Assembly: GCA_016870455.1 (NCBI GenBank)
Contig: VGBN01000012.1
Coordinates: 1-37,296, forward strand
Origin: Actinomycetota bacterium
Lineage (GTDB): Bacteria; Actinomycetota; Actinomycetes; Nanopelagicales; Nanopelagicaceae
Reading direction: 5' to 3'
DNA length: 37,296 nt
Shown here: in pieces, positions 28,568 to 37,296 of the stretch
How the letters are laid out: each line of letters begins with the position of its first letter
How positions within the stretch are numbered: position 1 is the stretch's first letter
The notes under the pieces: generated by a model
The model's database searches: none
Told to the model about the DNA's origin: nothing
Seen by the model: only the letters and a program-made list of their open reading frames with translations
Made by a program: the position numbers and the translations under genes

Positions 28568-28948
28568 ATGAGTTGGCAAGATAACCCGAATTTGTTGCCC
28601 GATGCCTCCCTGGGGCGGCGACTATTGGCCCTGGTGATTGATTGGACCATGTGCCGTTTAATCGCCGCACTGCTTAGCCCATCAGTGATTCCCAACAACT
28701 CCTTCTCCACTCTGATCATTTTTTATCTTGAGGTAACTTTATTTACCATCGCATTTCAAGCATCTGCAGGACAGCGAATTATGGCGATTAAGGTGGTTAC
28801 CTATCCTGATCAAATGCGGGTTAAGCCAACTAAAATTATTCTTCGAACCCTTTTAATCTGTTTAGTACTTCCTGCGGTGTTCACCAATAATGGGCGAGCA
28901 CTTCATGATCACTTTGCCAATAGCCAAACTGTTAGAGAGCGATATTAA
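28568..28948 (+). CDS. RDD-family membrane protein
   Basis: ATG at 28568: MSWQDNPNLLPDASLGRRLLALVIDWTMCRLIAALL...QASAGQRIMAIKVV...RALHDHFANSQTV. Follows the conserved glnA-RDD-DUF4191-lipA order. Confidence 0.88.
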   Translation: MSWQDNPNLLPDASLGRRLLALVIDWTMCRLIAALLSPSVIPNNSFSTLIIFYLEVTLFTIAFQASAGQRIMAIKVVTYPDQMRVKPTKIILRTLLICLVLPAVFTNNGRALHDHFANSQTVRERY

Positions 28949-28951
28949 TTA

Positions 28952-29653
28952 TTATCGACGCGGCATCTTAAGGTTGGTTGGAATTGGACCCTTTGGCATC
29001 GGCAAATTCAATCCGCCAACTGATTTTAACCTAGCACGCATCTCTCGAAGTTGAACAGTACTTAACTTCTTCGGCAGCTTCTTTAAATGCTTCTGCAACT
29101 TTCTAATTGATACCTGTCCCTGCCCATCACCAACTACCACCTCAGTTATCGGCACACCAGATAGAAATCTCTCCATCTTACGTCGCTCATCTTGCATCAA
29201 AGATTTAACACCATAACCACCCTCGCCGACCAAAATAATTCCTGCTTTAGCTGAGACTCGATGGACCATATCCTGATCGCGATTTACATTGACCGCAGGT
29301 GTGGTTAAAAATCCTCGTCGAATCGACATCAACACACTTGCCCCGGCGCCAACTTGACCTTCAATTGAAGCAAAAGCGGCAGAGTTTGCATACCGAGTAA
29401 AGAGAAAAAATGCTGCCAAAAATGCTAACGGCAGCGTTAAAAATCCAGTATAAATAGGACGACCTAAATTATTTCCAATTATCACACCAAATGTGAGAAC
29501 TAATACAAAGATGATTACACACCAAAGAATGGCAAGGGGGGAGTCCTTTTTAACTAATCGATAAGCATCCTTTACAACCGCTAATTGAGATTGCTTTTTT
29601 GGGGCATCTGCCTTACCTGCAGCTGCTTCTTTCTTTTTCTTTCTGCCAAACAT
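28952..29653 (-). CDS. DUF4191 domain-containing membrane protein
   Basis: 233 aa. Lys-rich N-terminus, two TM segments, VHRVSAKAGIILVGEGGYGVKSLMQDERRKMERFL. Adjacent to lipA as in other actinobacteria. Confidence 0.88.
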   Translation of the reverse strand: MFGRKKKKEAAAGKADAPKKQSQLAVVKDAYRLVKKDSPLAILWCVIIFVLVLTFGVIIGNNLGRPIYTGFLTLPLAFLAAFFLFTRYANSAAFASIEGQVGAGASVLMSIRRGFLTTPAVNVNRDQDMVHRVSAKAGIILVGEGGYGVKSLMQDERRKMERFLSGVPITEVVVGDGQGQVSIRKLQKHLKKLPKKLSTVQLREMRARLKSVGGLNLPMPKGPIPTNLKMPRR

Positions 29654-29662
29654 CTCTCTCCC

Positions 29663-30592
29663 TTACTTAACTGCCCGAGCAGCCATCGCTTGGTTATAAA
29701 GACGGCCTGCCCTATAGCTAGAACGTACCAAGGGACCGCTCATAACACCAAGAAATCCTATTTCTTCCGCCTCTTTACTCAACTCTGCAAACTCATTTGG
29801 CTTAACCCACCTAAGTACGGGATGGTGTTTAGCACTTGGCCTTAGATATTGGGTGATGGTGATCAAATCACAGCCCGCCTGCCGCAGATCAAGTAGCGCT
29901 TGGCTTATCTCCTCGCGAGTTTCACCCATTCCTAAGATTAGATTTGATTTGGTGATCAAACCAAAATCCCTAGCCTGAGTAATTACATCTAATGATCTTT
30001 CATATCTAAAGGCTGGCCTAATCTCTTTAAAGATTCGAGGCACTGTCTCAAGGTTATGTGCAAAGACCTCTGGCCTTGCTTCAAATACTTGATTTAACAG
30101 GTGTGGATTTCCGTTGAAATCTGGGGCTAACATCTCAACTCCAACCCCTGGATTTAATTGATGCACCTGCAAAATTGTTTCAGCATAAAGCCAAGCACCC
30201 TCATCATCTAGATCATCTCGGGCTACCCCAGTAATAGTTGCATACTTTAAATTCATCACTTTTACTGATTCGGCAACTCTTCGTGGTTCATCTCTATCTA
30301 ATGGCAATGGTTTGCCAGTATCAATATTGCAAAAGTCGCATCTTCTGGTGCAGGCCTGACCACCAATTAAAAATGTTGCCTCCCGATCCTCCCAGCACTC
30401 AAAAATGTTGGGGCAAGCTGCCTCCTGGCAAACGGTATGCAAACCCTCCTTAGCAACTAATGAACGTAGTTTTGTGTACTCCGGTCCCATATTTGCTCGA
30501 GTTTTAATCCACTCTGGCTTTCGCTCAATTGGTGTTTGTGCGTTACGTGCCTCAATGCGAAGCAACCTACGACCATTTGGTGCGGTGGTCAT
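29663..30592 (-). CDS. lipA: Lipoyl synthase
   Basis: 309 aa. Cluster motifs [13 protein letters not shown] and [22 protein letters not shown]-like region, [12 protein letters not shown]. Confidence 0.97.
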   Translation of the reverse strand: MTTAPNGRRLLRIEARNAQTPIERKPEWIKTRANMGPEYTKLRSLVAKEGLHTVCQEAACPNIFECWEDREATFLIGGQACTRRCDFCNIDTGKPLPLDRDEPRRVAESVKVMNLKYATITGVARDDLDDEGAWLYAETILQVHQLNPGVGVEMLAPDFNGNPHLLNQVFEARPEVFAHNLETVPRIFKEIRPAFRYERSLDVITQARDFGLITKSNLILGMGETREEISQALLDLRQAGCDLITITQYLRPSAKHHPVLRWVKPNEFAELSKEAEEIGFLGVMSGPLVRSSYRAGRLYNQAMAARAVK

Positions 30593-31242
30593 TGTGAAAC
30601 TCTCTCTAATACCGGTAACAGATATTGCTGCAGCACTGGCTTAACCGCTGGAATTGAAATTGCTCGGCCAAGCTCTTTTTCAATGGAGGTTACCTGCGCA
30701 CCAGAAATGCCACATGGAATTATTTTTTCATAGGCAGAAAGATTTGGGTTTACATTTAAGGCAAAGCCATGCATGGTTACCCCTTTTGAAACCCGCAAAC
30801 CAATAGCTGCAATCTTTCGGTCACCCTTTAAATCCCTGATCCAAACGCCGCTGCGCTCGCAGTATCGCTCAGCATTAATTGAAAAGAAATGACAAACCTC
30901 AATCAAGGCGTTTTCTAGCTCTCTGACAAAACCAACCACATCGGTGGAGTTTTTTAATCTCAAAATAGGATAACCAACTATCTGGCCAGGGCCATGCCAG
31001 GTAATTTTTCCACCTCGATCAACATCTATTACCGGTGTGCCATCAATTGGCCGATCTACAGCTTGGGTCCGACGACCTGCGGTGTAGACAGATGGATGCT
31101 CTAGCAATAGAAGTGAGTTATTTATCTTTCGATTTATCACATCTACTTGAATTTGTTTTTGCAATTGCCAGGCAGATTGATAATCAATTAAACCAAGATC
31201 TTCAATTTTAATTTTATTCGCTATTGCTATGGTTGAACTCAC
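30589..31242 (-). CDS. lipB: Octanoyltransferase
   Basis: 217 aa. [89 protein letters not shown]. Confidence 0.96.
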   Translation of the reverse strand: MSSTIAIANKIKIEDLGLIDYQSAWQLQKQIQVDVINRKINNSLLLLEHPSVYTAGRRTQAVDRPIDGTPVIDVDRGGKITWHGPGQIVGYPILRLKNSTDVVGFVRELENALIEVCHFFSINAERYCERSGVWIRDLKGDRKIAAIGLRVSKGVTMHGFALNVNPNLSAYEKIIPCGISGAQVTSIEKELGRAISIPAVKPVLQQYLLPVLERVSQ

Positions 31243-31373
31243 AACCTAAGCCTAATTGGCAGGGAAATTTTTGGCTAAAGTTTGCCCAACAAATCCCCAT
31301 TTGGTGTGATCAAATTGGCATCGCTGATAGATTTACCCCTTAAATCCTTAAAGCAGAAAGGCTTAATTCACCT

Positions 31374-33557
31374 ATGGCAACCAAAGTTAAGAGCAATGGA
31401 TCGGTAAAGGGCAGAAAACCACTTTGGATTGCGGTAATGGTAATTATTGCCTGGCTTGGGATCACATCTATCTCCGGCCCAACCTTCGGCAAATTATCTA
31501 CTGTTCAAGAAAACGACAACGCAGCGTTTTTGCCAGATAGCGCCGAATCAACTTTGGCTAGCAAAATCACAGTTAAGTTCAGTGATGCCTCCAATGATCA
31601 AATTCCAACCCTTCTTTTGTTTTTAGGTGATGTTAATCCAGCAACGAACCCAACTAAGTTGGCTCAAATCCAAAGTTACTTGGATTCGCTAGGTAGCAAG
31701 GTTTTAGAGGAGTCAGGTAAACCCCTTAGTACCTATTTTGTGCCAGGCCTACCAATTGCTGCCTTCCCCTCAACTGATGGAAAAGCGGCGTTGGTAAACA
31801 TTCCGCTTAATGCCGATATCGCGCAGGAGCGGGTGGAGGAAAAGCCAGTAATTACTTTGCTTATTGAGTTTTTACGTGAGGATCTAAAGGAAAACTTTGA
31901 ATCGCAATCTCTGACAACCCATGTCACTGGCTTTGGTGGAATCTTTGCTGATCTATTTAGTGCCTTCGGCTCGATCGACACCACTTTGCTTTTAACTACG
32001 CTGATTGTTGTTTCAATTATTTTGATTTTGGTTTACCGCTCGCCTCTACTTTGGATTTTACCTTTGTTTTCAGCGATTACCGCCTTGGCATTAGGTGGCA
32101 CAGTGGTTTACTTCGCGGCAAAAGCTAATTGGTTAGATTTAAATGGCCAATCTCAAGGAATTCTCTCCGTTTTAGTTTTAGGTGCAGCAACTGATTACGC
32201 CTTGCTATTGATTGCCAGATATCGAGAAGAGTTACACCATCATGAATCTAGATTTGAGTCGATGCGGATTGCGCTAAAAGGAGTATTTGAGCCAATTTTG
32301 GCCTCTGGCTCAACGGTAATTGCTGGTTTGTTAGTCCTGCTCTTAAGTGATCTTTCTAGTAACCGAGGATTAGGTCCAGTAGGTGCAATTGGAATTGCAT
32401 CTGCAATGATTACAGTTTTAACTTTTCTGCCAGCCCTGTTGGTAGTTTTTGGCAGATGGATTTTTTGGCCAAAGGTGCCAAGGTTTGATGATGTTGATGA
32501 ACAGTTAAGTGGTACTTGGGCCAAGATTGGCAGAGTGGTTGAGAGGTACCCAAAACGTACTTGGATTTCAACTGCACTCTTACTAACAATTTTTGCTGGC
32601 TTTTCTTTCACCCTCAAGGCTGATGGTTTGGCCAACACGGAAGCCTTCACCTCCCGAACCGATTCAGTAATTGGTTTAGAAAAACTAGGGGAGCACTTTC
32701 CAAGTGGCGAGGGCTCACCAGTTGAGGTTGTAGTTAAGGAAGGTGATGTTGCAGCGGCAACTGCTGCATTAAAAACTATTCCAAATGTTTCATTTGTTGA
32801 ACCAGTTGTAGCCGGTCAAAAGATCCCAGGTCAGCCAATGCCACCAATTAAAGTGGTGGATGGACAGGTTCTTTTAAATGCCACTTTAAAGGTAGCACCT
32901 GATTCAGTTGAGGCTCGCAACACAATTCCACAAATTAGAGCTGCAGTTCACGCGGTAGATAAAGGAATTTTAGTCGGTGGTGGAACTGCAGTTCAGTATG
33001 ACACCGATGTTGCCTCCCGCCATGATAATCGTTTAATTATTCCGGTTGTTCTAATTATTATTGGAATAATTTTAGGCCTGTTGCTACGCAGTATTTTGGC
33101 AGCTGGTCTGTTATTGCTAACTGTTGTGCTCTCCTTTATGGCAACGCTAGGTGTTTGCCAATTGGTGTTTGAGCATGTATTTGGATTTGCTGGTGCAGAT
33201 GCATCCTTTCCACTCTTTGCCTTTATCTTCCTTGTGGCATTAGGAATTGATTACAACATTTTCCTTATGACACGGGTGCGAGAAGAGGCTTTAAAGATTG
33301 GTACTCGCAAAGGCGTGATTAAAGGATTAACCGTAACTGGTGGTGTAATTACCTCTGCCGGAATTGTATTAGCAGCCACATTTGCAGTCCTTGGCATATT
33401 GCCACTGGTATTTCTTGCTCAACTTGGCTTTGCCGTGGCATTTGGTGTTTTACTTGACACCATAATTGTTCGATCTTTGTTAGTACCTGCCTTAGTGCAT
33501 GTGATTGGACCAAAAATTTGGTGGCCATCCAAACTCCAATTTGAGGATAAGAAGTAA
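31374..33557 (+). CDS. MMPL-family (RND-type) transporter
   Basis: 727 aa, two MMPL repeats. VLVLGAATDYALLLIARYREEL and FIFLVALGIDYNIFLMTRVREEA. Confidence 0.94.
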   Translation: MATKVKSNGSVKGRKPLWIAVMVIIAWLGITSISGPTFGKLSTVQENDNAAFLPDSAESTLASKITVKFSDASNDQIPTLLLFLGDVNPATNPTKLAQIQSYLDSLGSKVLEESGKPLSTYFVPGLPIAAFPSTDGKAALVNIPLNADIAQERVEEKPVITLLIEFLREDLKENFESQSLTTHVTGFGGIFADLFSAFGSIDTTLLLTTLIVVSIILILVYRSPLLWILPLFSAITALALGGTVVYFAAKANWLDLNGQSQGILSVLVLGAATDYALLLIARYREELHHHESRFESMRIALKGVFEPILASGSTVIAGLLVLLLSDLSSNRGLGPVGAIGIASAMITVLTFLPALLVVFGRWIFWPKVPRFDDVDEQLSGTWAKIGRVVERYPKRTWISTALLLTIFAGFSFTLKADGLANTEAFTSRTDSVIGLEKLGEHFPSGEGSPVEVVVKEGDVAAATAALKTIPNVSFVEPVVAGQKIPGQPMPPIKVVDGQVLLNATLKVAPDSVEARNTIPQIRAAVHAVDKGILVGGGTAVQYDTDVASRHDNRLIIPVVLIIIGIILGLLLRSILAAGLLLLTVVLSFMATLGVCQLVFEHVFGFAGADASFPLFAFIFLVALGIDYNIFLMTRVREEALKIGTRKGVIKGLTVTGGVITSAGIVLAATFAVLGILPLVFLAQLGFAVAFGVLLDTIIVRSLLVPALVHVIGPKIWWPSKLQFEDKK

Positions 33558-33566
33558 GATTTCAAT

Positions 33567-34577
33567 ATGGCACCTCGCGTTGGAATCGCAGGTTATGGGT
33601 TAGCCGGGCGTTACTTTCATGCACCACTTCTGAGTGGAGCTGGATTTGAGGTAGCGGCAGTACTTACTAATAACCCTGAGCGAATCGCTAATGCAAAAAG
33701 TGATTATCCCAATACCAAGGTTGTACCCAGCTTAGAGGAGTTACTTAATAGCAAACTTGATCTACTGGTGGTGGCATCTACAAATGATGTGCATGCCATC
33801 CAAGCAAAAGCAGGCTTAAGAGCTGGCATTCCTGTTGTAGTAGATAAGCCAATGGGGCGGACATTAAAAGAAACAAAAGAGATTATTGATGTAGCAAAAG
33901 AGGTTGGTGTACCAGTTACAACCTACTTTAATCGCAAATGGGACTCAGATGCTCTAACAGTTAAGAAGGTAATTGCTGAAGGGGTGTTGGGAGAGATTTT
34001 TCGGTTGGAGTCAAGGTTTGAAGTTTTTAAACCAAAATTAAAGCCGGACTCATGGCGAGAAAAGCAAAGCGCAGCAGAGGGCGGGGGAAATCTTTTAGAT
34101 TTACAGCCACATCTAATCTCAACTGCTTTGGATTGGTTTGGTCCAGCAGATTTAATCTCTGCCTCAGTTAGATCTATTCGTGGCGCTTCAGATGATGACA
34201 TCGTGCTGGTACTAAAACATCATAATGGTGTCGACTCATACCTGTCAGCAAGTGCAGTAATGGGATCAGCTGGACCAAGAATTAGATTGGTTGGAAATCT
34301 GGCAACTTTAATTATTCAAGATTTAGATCCACAAGAGAGTTTATTAAAATCAGGTGGCAAACCAGAAAATGGTAAGTGGACACAGAGCACAAAATCTCAA
34401 GCCTTTATTCATAAAGGCACTGATATAACTTCATACCCAACTTTGGATGGTAATTACACACAGTTTTACACGCTAGTTAAAGCTGCACTCAACGGTGGGG
34501 CATGGCCAGTTTCTACCGATGAGGCCTTAGCAGTTGCAAAAATAATTGGTCAAGCCCGGGAAATTAGTTTTAGATAA
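33567..34577 (+). CDS. Gfo/Idh/MocA-family oxidoreductase
   Basis: 336 aa. VGIAGYGLAGRYFHAPLLSGAGFEVAAVLT, VVDKPMGRTLKETKEII, NRKWDSDALTVKKVI, GGGNLLDLQPHLI. Confidence 0.94.
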   Translation: MAPRVGIAGYGLAGRYFHAPLLSGAGFEVAAVLTNNPERIANAKSDYPNTKVVPSLEELLNSKLDLLVVASTNDVHAIQAKAGLRAGIPVVVDKPMGRTLKETKEIIDVAKEVGVPVTTYFNRKWDSDALTVKKVIAEGVLGEIFRLESRFEVFKPKLKPDSWREKQSAAEGGGNLLDLQPHLISTALDWFGPADLISASVRSIRGASDDDIVLVLKHHNGVDSYLSASAVMGSAGPRIRLVGNLATLIIQDLDPQESLLKSGGKPENGKWTQSTKSQAFIHKGTDITSYPTLDGNYTQFYTLVKAALNGGAWPVSTDEALAVAKIIGQAREISFR

Positions 34578-34579
34578 GA

Positions 34580-35725
34580 ATGAGTTTTGATTGCATCGTT
34601 GTTGGTGCAGGTTTAGCTGGAATTACTGCAGCCCGCACCATCCAGCAAGCAGGTAACTCTGTCTTACTTATTGAGGCAAGTGATCAGGTAGGCGGTCGGG
34701 TAAGAAGTGACTTAATTGATGGATATATCTGTGATCGAGGTTTTCAGGTTATTAATCCTAGGTATCCCCAAGTCGCTAAAAGTCGGGTGATAAAAGAGTT
34801 AGATTTTCGATATATCTCTGGAAAAATTAGGCTGGCAGATCAGCAAATAAAAGTTGGCTACACGCCTTCAACTTTTTCACCAAAACTTGGTCCGATGACT
34901 CAAAAGATTAGATTCCTGCAATTTCTCTCCTCCTTCAAGATAGAGAATGGAAAAAGTTTTGGGGAGTACAGTAAAAATTTCTCAGAATTTTATCAAGCGG
35001 TATTAAGACCCTTTCTTTCTGGAGTATTCCTAACTGATCCAAATGAGATTGCAGCGGATGTGGCTCAGGAAATTTTACGAAGTTTTGTTAAATCACTACC
35101 GGGAGTTCCAGCAAATGGTGTTGGCGAGTTTTCCAAAGCCCTAACTAGAGAAATTCAAAATATTCATTTAAATGAGTTGGTTAAATCAGTATCTAATGGA
35201 CAAGTGCACACCAATCTTGGTAGATATCAAAGTAGGTATGTAATAGTGGCAACAGATCCCACCACTGCAGCAGGATTACTTGATGGTTTACCACTGCCTA
35301 AGATGCTGGCAAGCACCACAACCTACTTTGCAACTGATGAGCTGCCACCTGATTCTGGAAACTTGGTAGTCTCAAATGCTTCGAAGTTAGTTAACTCGAT
35401 AGTTATCTCCAAAGTTTCAGATAGGTATGCACCAAAAGATCAACATCTAATAAGTGCAACATCACTATTACCGATTACTGAGACAGTCTTTCGAAGAGAG
35501 CTAGCTAAAATATGGGGGATAGGAACACGAAGCTGGCAGTATGTGGCACGGTATGAGATTAAACAATCTTTGCCAGCGCATCTGCCTGGAGTAAAAAGAT
35601 TCAAATCTGGTAAGTACTCAGATCAAATTTACGTCGCAGGTGATCATATGGCGATGCCATCTCAGCAAGGGGCTATGCAGAGTGGCTACCTAGCAGCGAG
35701 TGCGATTAATCAACTAATTCAGTAA
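34580..35725 (+). CDS. FAD-dependent oxidoreductase (amine oxidase/phytoene desaturase-like fold)
   Basis: 381 aa. FDCIVVGAGLAGITAARTIQQAGNSVLLIEASDQVGGRVRSD and C-terminal VAGDHMAMPSQQGAMQSGYLAA. Confidence 0.9.
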   Translation: MSFDCIVVGAGLAGITAARTIQQAGNSVLLIEASDQVGGRVRSDLIDGYICDRGFQVINPRYPQVAKSRVIKELDFRYISGKIRLADQQIKVGYTPSTFSPKLGPMTQKIRFLQFLSSFKIENGKSFGEYSKNFSEFYQAVLRPFLSGVFLTDPNEIAADVAQEILRSFVKSLPGVPANGVGEFSKALTREIQNIHLNELVKSVSNGQVHTNLGRYQSRYVIVATDPTTAAGLLDGLPLPKMLASTTTYFATDELPPDSGNLVVSNASKLVNSIVISKVSDRYAPKDQHLISATSLLPITETVFRRELAKIWGIGTRSWQYVARYEIKQSLPAHLPGVKRFKSGKYSDQIYVAGDHMAMPSQQGAMQSGYLAASAINQLIQ

Positions 35726-36593
35726 GTGCAGCAAGTAGATGCGGGTAATCAAACTTAAACTCATTATCTAGTAATACCTTTGGTATTACTTTTTTTGATC
35801 CCAAAACTTCCGATGAAAATCCACCTAAGACAGCACGCAGAGCAAATGCTGGGGCGGGGAAGAAGGCTGGTCGCTTTAATGCTCGAGCCAAAGCTGCGGT
35901 GAACTCCTGATTGGTGGCAGGATTTGGTGAGGTGATATTTACCGGGCCTTCAATTTTTGAATTCATTAAGAAAATCATGGCTCGGATTTGATCATGCAAA
36001 GTTATCCAGGACCACCACTGTTTACCAGAGCCTAATCTTCCACCTAACCCAAACTTAAATATTGGCAGCATTCGACCAAGTGCACCACCTGTTGGATCTA
36101 AAACTAATCCAGTTCGCAACTTAATAGTGCGAATACTTGGAGCTTGGTTTGCTACTAACTCCCACTCACGGCAGACAGTTGATAAGAAATCCTCACCACC
36201 TCGATCCGTTTCAGTAACTGATCGATCGCCAGTTTCGCCGTAATAACCAATTGCACTAGCGCAGATAAACACCTCAGGTTGAATTTGTTCGCAAGCGGTG
36301 GCAATTGTGGTGGTGCCAAGCAATCTGGAGTTTAAGATCTCAGATCGATATGCAGCAGACCAACGCTTGTCGCCAACACCAGCACCAGCAAGGTGAAAGA
36401 GGGCATCCACACCCTCAAGTGATGCGATATCGATCTCTGATTTAAGTGGATTCCAACTTACCTCATCAGATAACCGAGCCGCTCTTCGAACAATTTTTAA
36501 GACTTGATGACCATCGCTTTTTAACTGGGCACAAAGTGCACTACCTATTAATCCAGAGGAGCCAGTTACTGCAATCTTCTTCGGTCTGGCCAA
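35706..36593 (-). CDS. TIGR01777-family NAD-dependent epimerase/dehydratase-like protein
   Basis: 295 aa. IAVTGSSGLIGSALCAQLKSDGHQVLKIVRR, LFHLAGAGVGDKRW, ICASAIGYYGETGD, KFGLGGRLGSGKQWWSWI, LKRPAFFPAPAFALRAVLG. Confidence 0.95.
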   Translation of the reverse strand: MARPKKIAVTGSSGLIGSALCAQLKSDGHQVLKIVRRAARLSDEVSWNPLKSEIDIASLEGVDALFHLAGAGVGDKRWSAAYRSEILNSRLLGTTTIATACEQIQPEVFICASAIGYYGETGDRSVTETDRGGEDFLSTVCREWELVANQAPSIRTIKLRTGLVLDPTGGALGRMLPIFKFGLGGRLGSGKQWWSWITLHDQIRAMIFLMNSKIEGPVNITSPNPATNQEFTAALARALKRPAFFPAPAFALRAVLGGFSSEVLGSKKVIPKVLLDNEFKFDYPHLLAALTELVD

Positions 36594-36594
36594 T

Positions 36595-37296
36595 TTATAA
36601 ACCTAAATCTGATTCGAAGCGACCCTCTTCTAATCTTTCTTTTAAGGTAACTAAGAATCGTGCAGCATCTGCGCCATCTACCACACGATGATCATAAGAG
36701 AGTGCTAGATAAACCATGGATCTAATTGCAATTGTCTCGCCTCCATCTGCACCCTTAACCACCATAGGCCGCTTGACCACCGCACCTAAGCCCAAAATTG
36801 CAACCTGTGGTTGATTAATAATTGGGGTATCAAACAAAGCTCCTCTAGATCCAGTGTTGGTGATAGTAAATGTTCCACCACCTAACTCATCTGGTGTGAT
36901 CTTGTTTTCTCTAGTTCTGGCTGCAACATCAGAGATCTTTCGAGCAATTCCACCCATGTTTAGATCCCCTGCATCTTTAACTACCGGAACTAGTAAGCCA
37001 CGATCGGTATCAACTGCCACACCTAAATGCTCAGCTCCATGGTAGGTAATTTGATCACCCTCAACCGATGAGTTTAAGACTGGATGTTGTTTAAGAGCCT
37101 CACATACGGCAACTGCGAAAAATGGCAGGAAGGTTAACTTAACTCCTTCGCGAGATTCAAAAGCTGCCTTTGCAGCATTTCGCAATCGATCAATCTTTGT
37201 AACATCTACCTCAATAACAGTTGTTAACTGCGCAGAGATCTTTAATGACTCAACCATGCGATCTGCAATAACTTTTCGCAATCGTGACATCGTTAC
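36595..37296 (-). CDS. 2-oxoacid dehydrogenase E2 (dihydrolipoamide acyltransferase), catalytic domain; N-terminus outside window
   Basis: [59 protein letters not shown], active site [17 protein letters not shown]. Frame stays open to the window edge and no lipoyl domain is visible. Confidence 0.94.
   Translation of the reverse strand, partial: VTMSRLRKVIADRMVESLKISAQLTTVIEVDVTKIDRLRNAAKAAFESREGVKLTFLPFFAVAVCEALKQHPVLNSSVEGDQITYHGAEHLGVAVDTDRGLLVPVVKDAGDLNMGGIARKISDVAARTRENKITPDELGGGTFTITNTGSRGALFDTPIINQPQVAILGLGAVVKRPMVVKGADGGETIAIRSMVYLALSYDHRVVDGADAARFLVTLKERLEEGRFESDLGL

Noticed and set aside
31299-31315. ATTTG-N7-CAAAT inverted repeat upstream of the MMPL gene
   Set aside because: Only 5-bp arms in AT-rich DNA; too weak without comparative data.

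Overview
This 37.3 kb window is gene-dense and low-GC by eye. Its gene content and order are typically actinobacterial and look streamlined, possibly a freshwater acI/Nanopelagicales-like genome; that placement is inference, not tested. It is almost entirely core chromosome in recognisable blocks: (1) acn (3' part)-dxs-fadB-fadA-rnd-DUF3000; (2) NlpC/P60-PimB'-like GT4-NarL-type two-component pair-FadD15-SRPBCC-ROK glucokinase-alpha/beta hydrolase-PlsC, resembling the mycobacterial Rv2190c-Rv2182c envelope neighbourhood; (3) PadR-ino1; (4) a CbiMNQO cobalt/nickel ECF cluster with a divergent CopC; (5) glnA-RDD-DUF4191-lipA-lipB; (6) MMPL, Gfo/Idh, FAD oxidoreductase, TIGR01777 epimerase and a 2-oxoacid dehydrogenase E2 (5' part missing). 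I found no CRISPR array, tRNA/rRNA, transposon, prophage or convincing defence island, and no high-confidence undescribed system. The best leads are: cbiQ with no ATG/GTG/TTG start although its conserved N-terminus is encoded; three adjacent or overlapping 13-bp palindromes before padR-ino1; a solitary PD-(D/E)XK nuclease with N- and C-terminal CxxC motifs; an alpha/beta hydrolase fused to a small membrane domain; a sensor-less histidine kinase in the envelope-lipid cluster; a LuxR-type HTH protein with a C-terminal Cys/His motif; and systematic overlap of convergent genes, including a dxs tail overprinted on fadB.
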